A stretch of DNA of 58,311 nt from an uncultured Spirochaetaceae bacterium (lineage in GTDB: Bacteria > Spirochaetota > Spirochaetia > Treponematales > Treponemataceae), in NCBI GenBank assembly GCA_902802305.1, contig CADCLG010000028.1, forward strand, positions 1 to 58,311, read 5' to 3'. The notes below the pieces were generated by a model. It saw only the letters and a program-made list of their open reading frames with translations, was not told the DNA's origin and searched no databases. The position numbers were made by a program, and so were the translations under genes. Numbering within the stretch: position 1 is the first letter of the stretch; every line of letters starts with the position of its first letter. Positions 18,070-25,160 of the stretch are shown here, piece by piece.

Positions 18070-18495
18070 TTATTTTAAAATCTCTTCTATCTTATCCAAA
18101 ATCAACTGATCCGCAGGAAGCCAGTCAACAGAACGTAACGTTTCCTTTGAAAGCCAGCGGGCCGCTTCGTGTTCAAGTAACTTCAGCTCCCCAGAAACTA
18201 TAGTACATAAAATACAATGCATTGTCAGATGAAAAGTTGGATAATCATAATCAACGACACCAAGAACCCTTTCGGCCTTTACTTCTGTTGCAAGTTCTTC
18301 GCGGATTTCGCGTTCAATACACTGCTGAGGAGTTTCGCCTAGTTCGAGCTTGCCACCAGGAATTTCCCAACCGTCTTTGTAGTCGCCATAACCGCGCTGA
18401 GTTGCGAATATTTCTTTTTGAAGCACGGAGGTTGAGCCTGTCGAAACCTCTCTTGTGCGGAGAATGATTGCCCCGCTTACTGTTACTTGTTTCAT
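18070..18495 (-). CDS. Nudix hydrolase (MutT/NTP pyrophosphatase type) with N-terminal insertion
   Basis: A 141-aa Nudix protein. The Nudix box GGKLELGETPQQCIEREI plus REEL is intact (residues about 47-69), preceded by IFATQRGYGDYKDGWEIPGG, typical of the (deoxy)nucleoside triphosphate pyrophosphohydrolase branch that cleans 8-oxo-dGTP or similar nucleotides. An unusual stretch REVSTGSTSVLQ (about residues 15-26) stands where relatives have a short turn and is encoded by a palindromic repeat (18423-18458). TATAAT lies 8 nt before the ATG, with TTGGAT 17 nt further up, so the mRNA is probably leaderless. Confidence 0.88.
   Translation of the reverse strand: MKQVTVSGAIILRTREVSTGSTSVLQKEIFATQRGYGDYKDGWEIPGGKLELGETPQQCIEREIREELATEVKAERVLGVVDYDYPTFHLTMHCILCTIVSGELKLLEHEAARWLSKETLRSVDWLPADQLILDKIEEILK
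18423..18458. repeat. Palindromic element inserted in the Nudix gene
   Basis: GAGGTT (18428-18433) pairs with AACCTC (18445-18450) around TGTCGA-type centre sequence, with outer GCAC/GTGC (18423-18426 and 18455-18458). The core resembles the widespread GTTGAGCCTGTCGAAAC-type dispersed repeat. It adds about 12 codons in frame. Confidence 0.6.
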
Positions 18496-18538
18496 TATAG
18501 AATATTATAGATTTATATTTCTTCAAATCCAATACTTT

Positions 18539-18694
18539 TTAGATATTTATATGTACCTTAGAATGCCCTTCATACAAAGCCTTTGCAGCTTCAATTATTG
18601 TTGGGGTTGGAGCATCACCGTGATATCTTTCACAAAGTATTCCTAATATTGCTTCTTTATCTTTATCAAGAAATGTTTCGATATTGCTTTTAGC
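18539..18694 (-). pseudogene. C-terminal fragment of an unidentified gene
   Basis: The minus strand has an uninterrupted frame of about 51 codons, SNIETFLDKDKEAILGILCE, RYHGDAPTPTIIEAAKALYE, GHSKVHINI and a TAA at 18541-18539. It has no start codon and is cut at its upstream end by the GC-rich repeat beginning near 18695. Reads like a real protein end; family not recognised. Confidence 0.4.
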
Positions 18695-18822
18695 GTTAGG
18701 CTATGGAGCACCTGCGAAGCAGTCCACCGCAAGGAGCAAAGCGACTGAGGAGGATGAGCGTAGCGAAGTGCGGAACAGCCGACCGGATGCCCAAAGGGCA
18801 GCCGGGAACGCCCTTCCTACCT
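18695..18822. repeat. GC-rich intergenic repeat-like block
   Basis: About 128 nt, much richer in G and C than both flanks, starting GTTAGGCTATGGAGCACC and ending GGGCAGCCGGGAACGCCC. It contains near-repeats of GAGCAAAGCGA / GAGCGTAGCGAAG. All frames look non-coding. Probably a dispersed chromosomal repeat; other copies would lie outside this window. Short repeats of TTCACCAA follow at 18827-18845, within the DUF523 gene end. Confidence 0.45.
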
Positions 18823-19137
18823 CAGATTCACCAACCTCAAATTCACCAAATATTCCTCAAAATCTTCAATATCCAGAACCTTGTAACCGGCCTTAATGCA
18901 AAGCTCTGCAAAAAGGCCGCGGCCCGGGATTTTTGTACCAGAAAAAGTTCCGTCATAAATCTGTTTGATTCCACAGGAAGGACTTCTGCTCTGAAGAATT
19001 ATTAAATCGGGATTTTCTTTCTGTACAATTTCAAAAGCAAGCTGAGCACCATGCGAAAATTCTTTTGTGATATTCTTTCCGCCATTGTATTTGCAATTAT
19101 CACCGGCAAGGCAGGCACTGACTATTACTTTCATCAT
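18817..19137 (-). CDS. DUF523-family protein with internal deletion (copy 1)
   Basis: A 106-aa relative of the two full-length DUF523 proteins in this window. The start VIVSACLAGDNCKYNGG is followed at once by KNITKEFSHGAQLAFEIVQ and QSRSPSCGIKQIYDGTFSG. Compared with copy 2, residues 20-65 (46 codons) are missing in frame, with TTTCC at both deletion edges. The lost part includes the Cys of KVCPEVLGG. DUF523 includes the thiouracil desulfurase TudS, whose [4Fe-4S] cluster uses three Cys; only two of these remain here, so it is probably inactive. The C-terminus ends with a short repeat, LVNLRLVNLR. Confidence 0.75.
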   Translation of the reverse strand: MMKVIVSACLAGDNCKYNGGKNITKEFSHGAQLAFEIVQKENPDLIILQSRSPSCGIKQIYDGTFSGTKIPGRGLFAELCIKAGYKVLDIEDFEEYLVNLRLVNLR

Positions 19138-19209
19138 GAAATTAATTATATCATAACACCATTGTCTTTCAAAAAAATTATTGCCTCTCTGTCCTAAATC
19201 ACGTTAAAC

Positions 19210-19215
19210 TATAAT
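19210..19215 (+). promoter_or_regulatory. -10 box of the bpt-aat fusion gene
   Basis: TATAAT lies 7 nt before ATG 19223 with no Shine-Dalgarno sequence, so the transcript is probably leaderless. The -35 region is weak. Confidence 0.45.
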
Positions 19216-19222
19216 CATCACT

Positions 19223-20791
19223 ATGGCCGAAGCAGAAATCAACATTGAGAAAGTCTTCAAAAATATGATGTTCGGGAAAAACACAACCGAGTGCGGTTAC
19301 TTCCCGGACCGTCAGGCTGAAAATATTCTGACTTATTTTGACTGGCTGAACTCAAGCACGGGCTCGGCTCTCCCCGTTGAAAAGCTGGACTGCATTGTTT
19401 ATGAAAGGCTTCTCCATCAGGGCTTTCGCCGCTACTCTTCCATGGCCTATAATACCCGCTGCCAGAATTGCCATGAGTGTATTCCCATTCGTATCCCTGT
19501 AAAAACTTTTGCTCCTTCCAAAAGTCAGCGACGAGTCCTTCATAAAAATCAGGATGTGGAAGTTATTATTTCTGCCAACCCGGCTGATTTTTGCACTGAC
19601 GAAAAAGCACTCATGTACCGCAATTATTACAATCACCATAATGAGGAAAAGCCAGGCTTCAACCGTCTTACTCTACAGGAAGCTGCCGAAGATCTTAAAA
19701 ATATGAACGGTGGCTACAGCGGGGTTATCAATCTTGATTATAAACTTAATGGCCAGCTGATCGGCGTGAGCATCCTTGATTATGTTTTTGACCGGCATGG
19801 ACTTATCACCGGCCTTTCCTCAAATTATTTTTATTATGATATCAGAGAGGAAGTGCTTAAGCGCAGCATTGGCGTTTACAGTGTTCTTGTGGAAATCAAC
19901 TTTTGTCTGCAGAATCATTTTCCATATTACTATCTGGGTCTTTACTTGCCTCACTGCCGCAAGATGAATTACAAGGCCAACTATAAGCCCTACCAGCTTC
20001 TGCTTTATGGAGTCTGGACTAACAGCACAGGCCTCGAGCAGTGCCCTCAGGTTCTGGAAAATTATCTACGCATTGAAAATGAAAAATCGCGGGCAGCGAA
20101 AATTGATACAAGCGACATCTTTACCTTCCCTACCCCCGGCCTGATTTACGGCTATGATGAGATTTCCCTTGTGACGGATAACATTTCTTTGCGACTGCTT
20201 TATTCGGCTTATAATCAGGGAGTCTTTCCCTGGTTCAACGAAGATCAGGGAGAGCCGGTTTTGTGGCAGTCTCCAAAGAAACGTTTTGTTATTCCTATCC
20301 GCCAGCTGCACGTTTCAAAATCAATTGAAAAATTCCTCAAGCACAATCCTTACACTTACACAATTGATAAAGCATTTGGTGATGTAATCAAGAACTGCGC
20401 AAATCAAAAACGGGTCGACCAGATTGGCACATGGATTGGCCCCAAGATGATTAAGGCTTACAAGAAATTTCACAAGGCAGGATACGCCCACAGCATCGAA
20501 GCCTGGAAGGACGGAAAGCTGGCCGGCGGCTTTTACGGCATCTTACTGGGCAGCGTCTTCTGCGGCGAGTCCATGTTCACAATTGAACCCAACAGCTCCA
20601 AGAGCGCCTTCGTCCTTTTTGCCAGAGCTTTTCAGAAAGCCGGCGGCAAGCTGATCGACTGCCAGACCTACACCGAAAACATGGCCCGCTACGGCGCCCG
20701 CGAAATCACAAGAAAACAATACCTGGCAAAGCTGGAAAAGTATTCCAAGGTGCCGCTTAAGTGTGAAATAAAAAAACTGTTGACTTTATAA
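19223..20791 (+). CDS. Fused arginyl/aspartate-type transferase (Bpt) and leucyl/phenylalanyl-tRNA-protein transferase (Aat)
   Basis: A 522-aa two-domain enzyme of the N-degron pathway. Residues of about 20-245 are the Bpt/ATE fold: ECGYFPDRQAENIL (Cys 24), YNTRCQNCHECIPIRIPV (Cys 80, 83, 86) and YYLGLYLPHCRKMNYKANYK. Residues of about 305-510 are Aat: AYNQGVFPWFNEDQGEPVLW, WIGPKMIKAYKKFHKAGYAH, GESMFTIEPNSSKSAFV. Bpt-type domains add Leu (or Arg) to acidic N-termini; Aat adds Leu/Phe to basic N-termini; both send proteins to ClpS-ClpAP. Having both in one chain would label both N-degron classes. This fusion is known in Treponema. The start at 19223 is fixed by the nearby -10 box. Confidence 0.9.
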   Translation: MAEAEINIEKVFKNMMFGKNTTECGYFPDRQAENILTYFDWLNSSTGSALPVEKLDCIVYERLLHQGFRRYSSMAYNTRCQNCHECIPIRIPVKTFAPSKSQRRVLHKNQDVEVIISANPADFCTDEKALMYRNYYNHHNEEKPGFNRLTLQEAAEDLKNMNGGYSGVINLDYKLNGQLIGVSILDYVFDRHGLITGLSSNYFYYDIREEVLKRSIGVYSVLVEINFCLQNHFPYYYLGLYLPHCRKMNYKANYKPYQLLLYGVWTNSTGLEQCPQVLENYLRIENEKSRAAKIDTSDIFTFPTPGLIYGYDEISLVTDNISLRLLYSAYNQGVFPWFNEDQGEPVLWQSPKKRFVIPIRQLHVSKSIEKFLKHNPYTYTIDKAFGDVIKNCANQKRVDQIGTWIGPKMIKAYKKFHKAGYAHSIEAWKDGKLAGGFYGILLGSVFCGESMFTIEPNSSKSAFVLFARAFQKAGGKLIDCQTYTENMARYGAREITRKQYLAKLEKYSKVPLKCEIKKLLTL

Positions 20792-20808
20792 TATAACGTT
20801 GTTATATT
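20780..20808 (+). promoter_or_regulatory. TetR-operon promoter with overlapping operator
   Basis: TTGACT (20780-20785), a 17-nt spacer and TATATT (20803-20808) form a good promoter that begins inside the end of the bpt-aat gene. A 7-3-7 perfect inverted repeat, ATATAAC-GTT-GTTATAT (20791-20807), covers the spacer and -10 box. It is the likely binding site for the TetR protein encoded just downstream, implying autorepression. Confidence 0.65.
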
Positions 20809-20835
20809 TACAGTGTTATACAAAGAGAGGCGGTA

Positions 20836-21438
20836 ATGCGAAAACCAAATACAGAAATCAAATCAATCATAAAAGAAAAGACTCTGGAACTTCTGATGCA
20901 TAAGAATCCTGAGCAGATTGGCATGCGTGAAATTGCAGCTACCTGCAAGATTACAGCTACAAATATCTATCACTATTACAAAGATAAAGACCGTCTCTTT
21001 CAAGAAATATCGCTTGATTGTCTTTATGAATTAAATACCAGACTTACAGAATCAGCTCAAAAAAGAAAAACTTTACGGAACCAGATTCAGAATGCTATTG
21101 AAGCTTATCGCGACTGGTGTTTTGAAAACCCACGACGAGCCCTTCTTGTAATGCAGGGAATAAAATCAGCTGATGATGCAAGTCCGGAACTTATCGAAGA
21201 ATATTATGTTTGTAACAGAACTGGAGAAAAACTTCTTAAAGAAGCAATCAAACAAGGAATGGCAAAATCTACAAATCCACGGCTTGATGTGAGTATTCTT
21301 GTATCAGGCCTTTGGGGCTGTATTGAATCAGTTTTATTAAAGAAAAGTGAACCGGATTACTGGGAAAAAGGAAATACTTATACAGACCGTTTTATAAAGC
21401 TTTGGATTAATTCAGTTTTTGAAGGAGATGAAAAATGA
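20836..21438 (+). CDS. TetR/AcrR-family regulator
   Basis: A 200-aa protein. The N-terminal TetR helix-turn-helix reads IGMREIAATCKITATNIYHY followed by YKDKDRLFQEI (residues about 29-60). The C-terminal ligand domain contains RDWCFENPRRALLVMQGIK and SILVSGLWGCIESVLLK, as in TetR_C proteins. GAGAGGCGG precedes the ATG. It shares an ATGA overlap with the FMN-reductase gene, which is therefore its most likely target along with itself; the inducer is unknown. Confidence 0.88.
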   Translation: MRKPNTEIKSIIKEKTLELLMHKNPEQIGMREIAATCKITATNIYHYYKDKDRLFQEISLDCLYELNTRLTESAQKRKTLRNQIQNAIEAYRDWCFENPRRALLVMQGIKSADDASPELIEEYYVCNRTGEKLLKEAIKQGMAKSTNPRLDVSILVSGLWGCIESVLLKKSEPDYWEKGNTYTDRFIKLWINSVFEGDEK

Positions 21439-21962
21439 ACATTCTTGTATTAAACGGAAGCCCGAGAAAAAACGGAAACGTTGTTAAAGCCTTAAAAGCC
21501 GAAACAGAAAAAATCCAGCAGAAACATGCAAACTGTCAGATTATCTGGAAAGATATTTCTGATTTGAATTTTGACTTTTGCAAAGGCTGCATGGCCTGCC
21601 GCTCAAAAATGAACTGTATTTTGCCAGCTGATGATGCACACAAACTTGCAGAAGAGATAAAAGCCTGTGATATGCTTCTTGTTGGTACTCCCGTTTATTG
21701 GGGAAATATGAACGGAAAATTAAAAGCCCTTTTTGACCGCCTTGTGTATGTTCTAATGAAAGAAAGTAAAAGAGGAATTCCGCTTCCACTGCACAAAGGA
21801 AAAAAAGCTGTAATTGTAACTAGCTGCACAACCCCCTTCCCTTTCAACTATCTTTGCGGGCAATCAGGCGGAGCAGTTCGGGCTGTAAAAGAAGTTCTTA
21901 AATCTTCAGGATTTAAAATCATAAAGACAAAGAATATTTCTAATACAAAAAAACGAGGATAA
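21435..21962 (+). CDS. NADPH-dependent FMN reductase / iron-sulfur flavoprotein-like
   Basis: A 175-aa flavodoxin-fold protein. MNILVLNGSPRKNGNVVKAL is the FMN phosphate-binding loop, and VGTPVYWGNMNGKLKALFDR is the second FMN contact. CKGCMACRSKMNC (about residues 50-62) resembles the compact Cys motif of archaeal-type iron-sulfur flavoproteins, so a [4Fe-4S] cluster is possible. It is probably a redox or quinone/nitro-reductase. Translation is coupled to the TetR gene (ATGA). The next gene follows after 2 nt. Confidence 0.85.
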   Translation: MNILVLNGSPRKNGNVVKALKAETEKIQQKHANCQIIWKDISDLNFDFCKGCMACRSKMNCILPADDAHKLAEEIKACDMLLVGTPVYWGNMNGKLKALFDRLVYVLMKESKRGIPLPLHKGKKAVIVTSCTTPFPFNYLCGQSGGAVRAVKEVLKSSGFKIIKTKNISNTKKRG

Positions 21963-21964
21963 AA

Positions 21965-22600
21965 ATGAAAAAGCTTACACTATTATTTATACTTTCTTTA
22001 AGTTTGAGTTTTCTTTATGCAAAGGAAATTACTATTTCAGTCGGAGCTGGTCAACATTGGAAAGAAAAGAGAGAACCGCAGTTTTCTGTCTGGCTTGAAG
22101 ATTCTGATGGAAACTTTATAAGAACTTTATATGTAACAGAACGTGCCAGTCATAAAAGCTGGATAATGAGTCCAAAGGAAGGAAGGCCAGAATCTCTTCC
22201 TGTATGGTATCATTCGTCAAAGCATGAAAGCAGTAAGACAAAAAAACATGATGCTAAAGAGGCTCAGCTTGATGCAGTTACCAGCGCAACTCCAAAAGGT
22301 GGAATAATCTTTAATGCAGAAATTGAAGATAAGGAATATCTGATTAAGGCAGAATTCAATACCAGTTTTGATTACAATGACTTTTATACAAAAAAGAATT
22401 CCAGAGTAAACGGCCAGCCATCTGTAATTTATTCCGCAAAAATCCCATCTGATTTTAATAATGAAAGTGACGAAATCAAATTGTCTTTTGAAGGCTGCGG
22501 CTCAATTGACGGGTCAGATGGAAAAGTTCATCCAGATGCAAGTAAACTAACCACCGCCACAGAAATCGTAAAGCTGATTGCTGTAAAGGGTGTAAGATAA
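21965..22600 (+). CDS. Periplasmic DUF2271-like protein
   Basis: A 211-aa protein with a clear signal peptide (MKKLTLLFILSLSLSFLYAK). The mature part reads PQFSVWLEDSDGNFIRTLYV, RPESLPVWYHSSKHE, LDAVTSATPKGGIIF and FNTSFDYNDFYTKK, matching DUF2271 periplasmic proteins as I recall them; these often accompany flavin or thiol redox genes. Function unknown. It is the last gene of the TetR-FMN reductase operon (2-nt gap), with RBS GAGGA. A perfect hairpin follows 4 nt after its stop. Confidence 0.65.
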   Translation: MKKLTLLFILSLSLSFLYAKEITISVGAGQHWKEKREPQFSVWLEDSDGNFIRTLYVTERASHKSWIMSPKEGRPESLPVWYHSSKHESSKTKKHDAKEAQLDAVTSATPKGGIIFNAEIEDKEYLIKAEFNTSFDYNDFYTKKNSRVNGQPSVIYSAKIPSDFNNESDEIKLSFEGCGSIDGSDGKVHPDASKLTTATEIVKLIAVKGVR

Positions 22601-22603
22601 CTA

Positions 22604-22644
22604 TGGAGAATAATAGTACCAGAGAATGGTACTATTATTCTCCA
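22604..22644. terminator. Perfect 17-bp hairpin after the TetR operon
   Basis: TGGAGAATAATAGTACC (22604-22620) is followed by a 7-nt loop and its exact reverse complement (22628-22644). It begins 4 nt after the DUF2271-like stop codon. There is no T-run on either side, so it may act as an mRNA 3'-end stabiliser or a weak terminator rather than a classic one. Confidence 0.5.
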
Positions 22645-22662
22645 CATATAAGATAGTACAAA

Positions 22663-22680
22663 ATGTTGTAAGAACAACAT
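22663..22680. promoter_or_regulatory. Crp/Fnr-type operator upstream of the DUF1858-DUF2249 gene
   Basis: ATGTTGT-AAGA-ACAACAT is a perfect 7-4-7 inverted repeat, 57 nt before the ATG at 22738. The same TGTTGT-N4-ACAACA core occurs at 24320-24335 beside the Crp/Fnr gene. Confidence 0.7.
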
Positions 22681-22737
22681 AAAATCTTTGTAAACTTTTG
22701 TAAGTTGTAACTAACAAAATATAGAGAGGTATAACTT

Positions 22738-23664
22738 ATGAATACAATTAAAATAAACACAAAAACAAAACTTTCAGAATTAATAAAAACTTATCCACAA
22801 CTCCGTAGCCGTCTTTCGGAAGTAAATCCTAAGTTTAAGATGCTTTCTTCTCCAATGGGAAATATAATGATCCCAAAAACGACTGTTGCAGATATGATTG
22901 AACGCAGTGGAATGTCAGAAGAAGACTTAATAAAAGGAATTACAGACCTTATTTCAGATATTGAATTTTCGAGCAAAATAAATAATGAACCTGAATGGCT
23001 TTCTCAAATTTCTTCTTTCAAAGAGATGGATGTAAGAAATGCACAGGAAAACTTCTTTCCAGCTTTAAGAGAACAGGCTGCAAAAATGCAGATTGGCGAA
23101 GGTTTTGAAATAATACAGAAGTTTGAACCACTTCCTTTATATGAAGTTATGGAAGGACTTGGATTTGAACGCATTACAAAACAGAGTTCAGAAAATGAAT
23201 GGCATGTATATTTTTACAGAACAAAAATAGATGAAAAAGGAATGGAAATCCCATTCCGCCCTGCTGCTCTTTTGAACTTCCCTATGATTGATGAAGAACT
23301 TGGAAACGTGGCTGTCAATTTCTGGGATTTAACATGGAATAATAAAAAGCGTTATCTTCCTTATGAAACCAGACTTTTATTATCTCTTACAAATGCTGTA
23401 GGAGCTGGAAGAATGCGTCAGGCAACACGAGAACTTGTAAAAGCATACATTCATGGAATAGATAGTCAGGCCCTGGATGATGTTTTTGAACTTCTTGCCT
23501 GGAATCAGGGAATCGGATTTTTTGCTTCAAAAATTGGACCATCAACTTTATTCAAAGCTTATAAGCATATTAAAAACAGAGAAAAAAATGGTATTGAACG
23601 TGAAAAAATCTGTTCTGAACTTATGGAAAAATTTGGTGAATCTAATCCAGATGTAAAAGTCTAA
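22738..23664 (+). CDS. DUF1858-DUF2249 redox-stress protein
   Basis: A 308-aa cytosolic protein with three parts. Residues of about 5-62 are a DUF1858 helical domain (TKTKLSELIKTYPQLRSRLS). Residues of about 90-165 match DUF2249 (RNAQENFFPALREQAAKMQ to GLGFERITKQSSENEWHVYF). Residues of about 205-295 look like a carboxymuconolactone-decarboxylase-type helical domain (LSLTNAVGAGRMRQATRELV). DUF1858 and DUF2249 are often found with Hcp, nitrite or NO-response genes. A Crp/Fnr-type operator lies upstream and the Crp/Fnr gene converges with it (23-nt overlap), so it is probably part of a nitrosative or low-oxygen stress regulon. Confidence 0.8.
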   Translation: MNTIKINTKTKLSELIKTYPQLRSRLSEVNPKFKMLSSPMGNIMIPKTTVADMIERSGMSEEDLIKGITDLISDIEFSSKINNEPEWLSQISSFKEMDVRNAQENFFPALREQAAKMQIGEGFEIIQKFEPLPLYEVMEGLGFERITKQSSENEWHVYFYRTKIDEKGMEIPFRPAALLNFPMIDEELGNVAVNFWDLTWNNKKRYLPYETRLLLSLTNAVGAGRMRQATRELVKAYIHGIDSQALDDVFELLAWNQGIGFFASKIGPSTLFKAYKHIKNREKNGIEREKICSELMEKFGESNPDVKV

Positions 23665-24298
23665 AATGATTTTTCCAGTAATCAATCAGGCCGTCGGCTT
23701 TCATTTTGCTGAGTTCAGCACTTAAAGCAGAACGGTCTACCTGTAAATAATCTGCAAGTTGCTGCCTGTCATAAGGAATATCAAATTCTGCATGAGGGCT
23801 TTTTGCAGGAAGGCAGGATGAAAGATATGCCAGAAGTCTTCCTCTGATTGTCTTTGCATTTGTATGAAATATACGCTGTGAAAGATGAAGATTCTTATTC
23901 ATGCTAATCTGCAGAATATTTTTAATCAGAACCGAATTAATTTTATTGTTGCTGTGAAGAAAAATGTTCCTAGGTTTTATCATCATAATCTTAGAATCTT
24001 CAACAGCAACAACATCTACCATCAAAGGTTTGCCTGTTAAGGCATAAGTCTCTCCGAAAACCTTTCCGCTTCCAAGATTATCAATAATAGTTTTATTTCC
24101 CCAATAATCTGTGCTTTCTATTTGAATTCGTCCTTCAAGTACAAAGCCCATTACTTCTGTTATGCTTCCTGAATTAAAAATACACTCCCCTTTCTTTAGA
24201 GACTTTTCTGAACTTTCAAAAATCTTTAATGCCTCTGGCAGGCTTTTTTCATCAAGGCCTGTAAAAAGAGGATGTTTAATCAGCTCAAGGATATTCAT
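23642..24298 (-). CDS. Crp/Fnr-family regulator (HcpR-like candidate)
   Basis: A 218-aa protein. The N-terminal cyclic-nucleotide-binding-type beta barrel spans about residues 10-120 (LKKGECIFNSGSITEVMGFV, GKVFGETYALTG). A long dimer helix follows, then a winged helix (about 150-218) with DRQQLADYLQVDRSALSAEL and MKADGLIDYWKNHFRLL. There is no Fnr-type N-terminal Cys cluster. Operators with TGTTGT-N4-ACAACA lie in front of this gene and of the flanking DUF1858 gene. The adjacent FrdX-like ferredoxin is a typical HcpR-regulon member, so NO sensing is a reasonable guess. Confidence 0.85.
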   Translation of the reverse strand: MNILELIKHPLFTGLDEKSLPEALKIFESSEKSLKKGECIFNSGSITEVMGFVLEGRIQIESTDYWGNKTIIDNLGSGKVFGETYALTGKPLMVDVVAVEDSKIMMIKPRNIFLHSNNKINSVLIKNILQISMNKNLHLSQRIFHTNAKTIRGRLLAYLSSCLPAKSPHAEFDIPYDRQQLADYLQVDRSALSAELSKMKADGLIDYWKNHFRLLHLD

Positions 24299-24319
24299 AT
24301 TTCTAGTTTATTTGATTTT

Positions 24320-24335
24320 TGTTGTTTTAACAACA
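24320..24335. promoter_or_regulatory. Crp/Fnr-type operator in the regulator-ferredoxin intergenic region
   Basis: TGTTGT-TTTA-ACAACA, a 6-4-6 perfect inverted repeat, lies 22 nt before the Crp/Fnr start (24298, minus) and 61 nt before the ferredoxin start (24396, plus). It matches the site at 22663-22680 and could control both divergent genes. Confidence 0.7.
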
Positions 24336-24395
24336 TTCTTTTTCACTCCACGCTGGTAAATTAAAACCGTAAAAAAGATTAAATCGAGGTTAATT

Positions 24396-25130
24396 ATGAT
24401 TAGAAAGATTGTTAAGATTGATGAAGAAAAATGCACTGGTTGTGGTTTATGTGCTTCTGCCTGCCACGAAAATGCAATTGTTATGGAAAATGGAAAGGCT
24501 CATCTTTTACGTGATGATTTTTGTGATGGTTTTGGAGACTGTCTTCCGGCCTGCCCTGCAGGTGCAATTTCAATTGACGAGCGGGAATGTGCAGAATATG
24601 ATCCGCAGGCTGTTGAAAAGAGAAAGCAGAATCTCATGCAACAGCACTCGGAAAGTTCTATGCCACATCAGCATTCTGGCGGCTGCCCTGGAAGTGCAAT
24701 GCATACGTTTAATCGGGCTCAGACCTCAGTCTCAGAAAATGAACCTTCAGAGAAAACTGCTGTAAAAAGCGAACTGATGCAGTGGCCGGTTCAAATCAAA
24801 CTGCTTCCTGTTCAGGCACCTTTTTATGAAAATGCAAATCTTCTGATTGCTGCTGACTGTACAGCCTATGCATACGCTGCTTTTCACCGGGATTTTATCA
24901 AGAATCACATTACGCTCGTCGGCTGTCCAAAACTAGATGAAGGCGACTACACAGAAAAGCTTTCAGCGATTATAAGTCAGAACAACATAAAGAGTCTTAC
25001 TATTGTGAGAATGGAAGTTCCCTGTTGCGGAGGACTTGAACGTGCTGCAACAGATGCCCTTAAAGCAAGCGGAAAATTCCTTCCCTGGCGTGTTATTGTA
25101 ATTAGTCGGGATGGTGAGATTTTGGAATAA
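24396..25130 (+). CDS. frdX: FrdX-like 4Fe-4S ferredoxin protein
   Basis: A 244-aa cytosolic protein. The N-terminal ferredoxin domain has CTGCGLCASAC (Cys 13, 16, 19, 23) and CDGFGDCLPACPAG (Cys 43, 49, 53), the pattern of the FrdX proteins that accompany hybrid-cluster protein. Residues of about 85-100 are His-rich with GGCPGSAMHTF. The C-terminal half (LLIAADCTAYAYAAFHRDFI; IVRMEVPCCGGLERA) resembles the rest of that family and carries more Cys. It probably transfers electrons to an Hcp-type NO reductase, but no hcp gene lies in this window. Regulated by the operator at 24320-24335. Confidence 0.75.
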   Translation: MIRKIVKIDEEKCTGCGLCASACHENAIVMENGKAHLLRDDFCDGFGDCLPACPAGAISIDERECAEYDPQAVEKRKQNLMQQHSESSMPHQHSGGCPGSAMHTFNRAQTSVSENEPSEKTAVKSELMQWPVQIKLLPVQAPFYENANLLIAADCTAYAYAAFHRDFIKNHITLVGCPKLDEGDYTEKLSAIISQNNIKSLTIVRMEVPCCGGLERAATDALKASGKFLPWRVIVISRDGEILE

Positions 25131-25160
25131 GGTCAGTTACTCTTTGTGCATCACTATAAC

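Noticed and set aside
18695..18701. GTTAGGC resembling an integron attC core site
   Set aside because: Treponemes can carry integrons, but no matching RYYYAAC partner at attC distance and no folded R/L box pair were found on either strand.
19352..20311. Several reading frames antisense to or shifted from the bpt-aat gene
   Set aside because: The fusion protein is fully supported by family motifs; the others are by-products of its composition.
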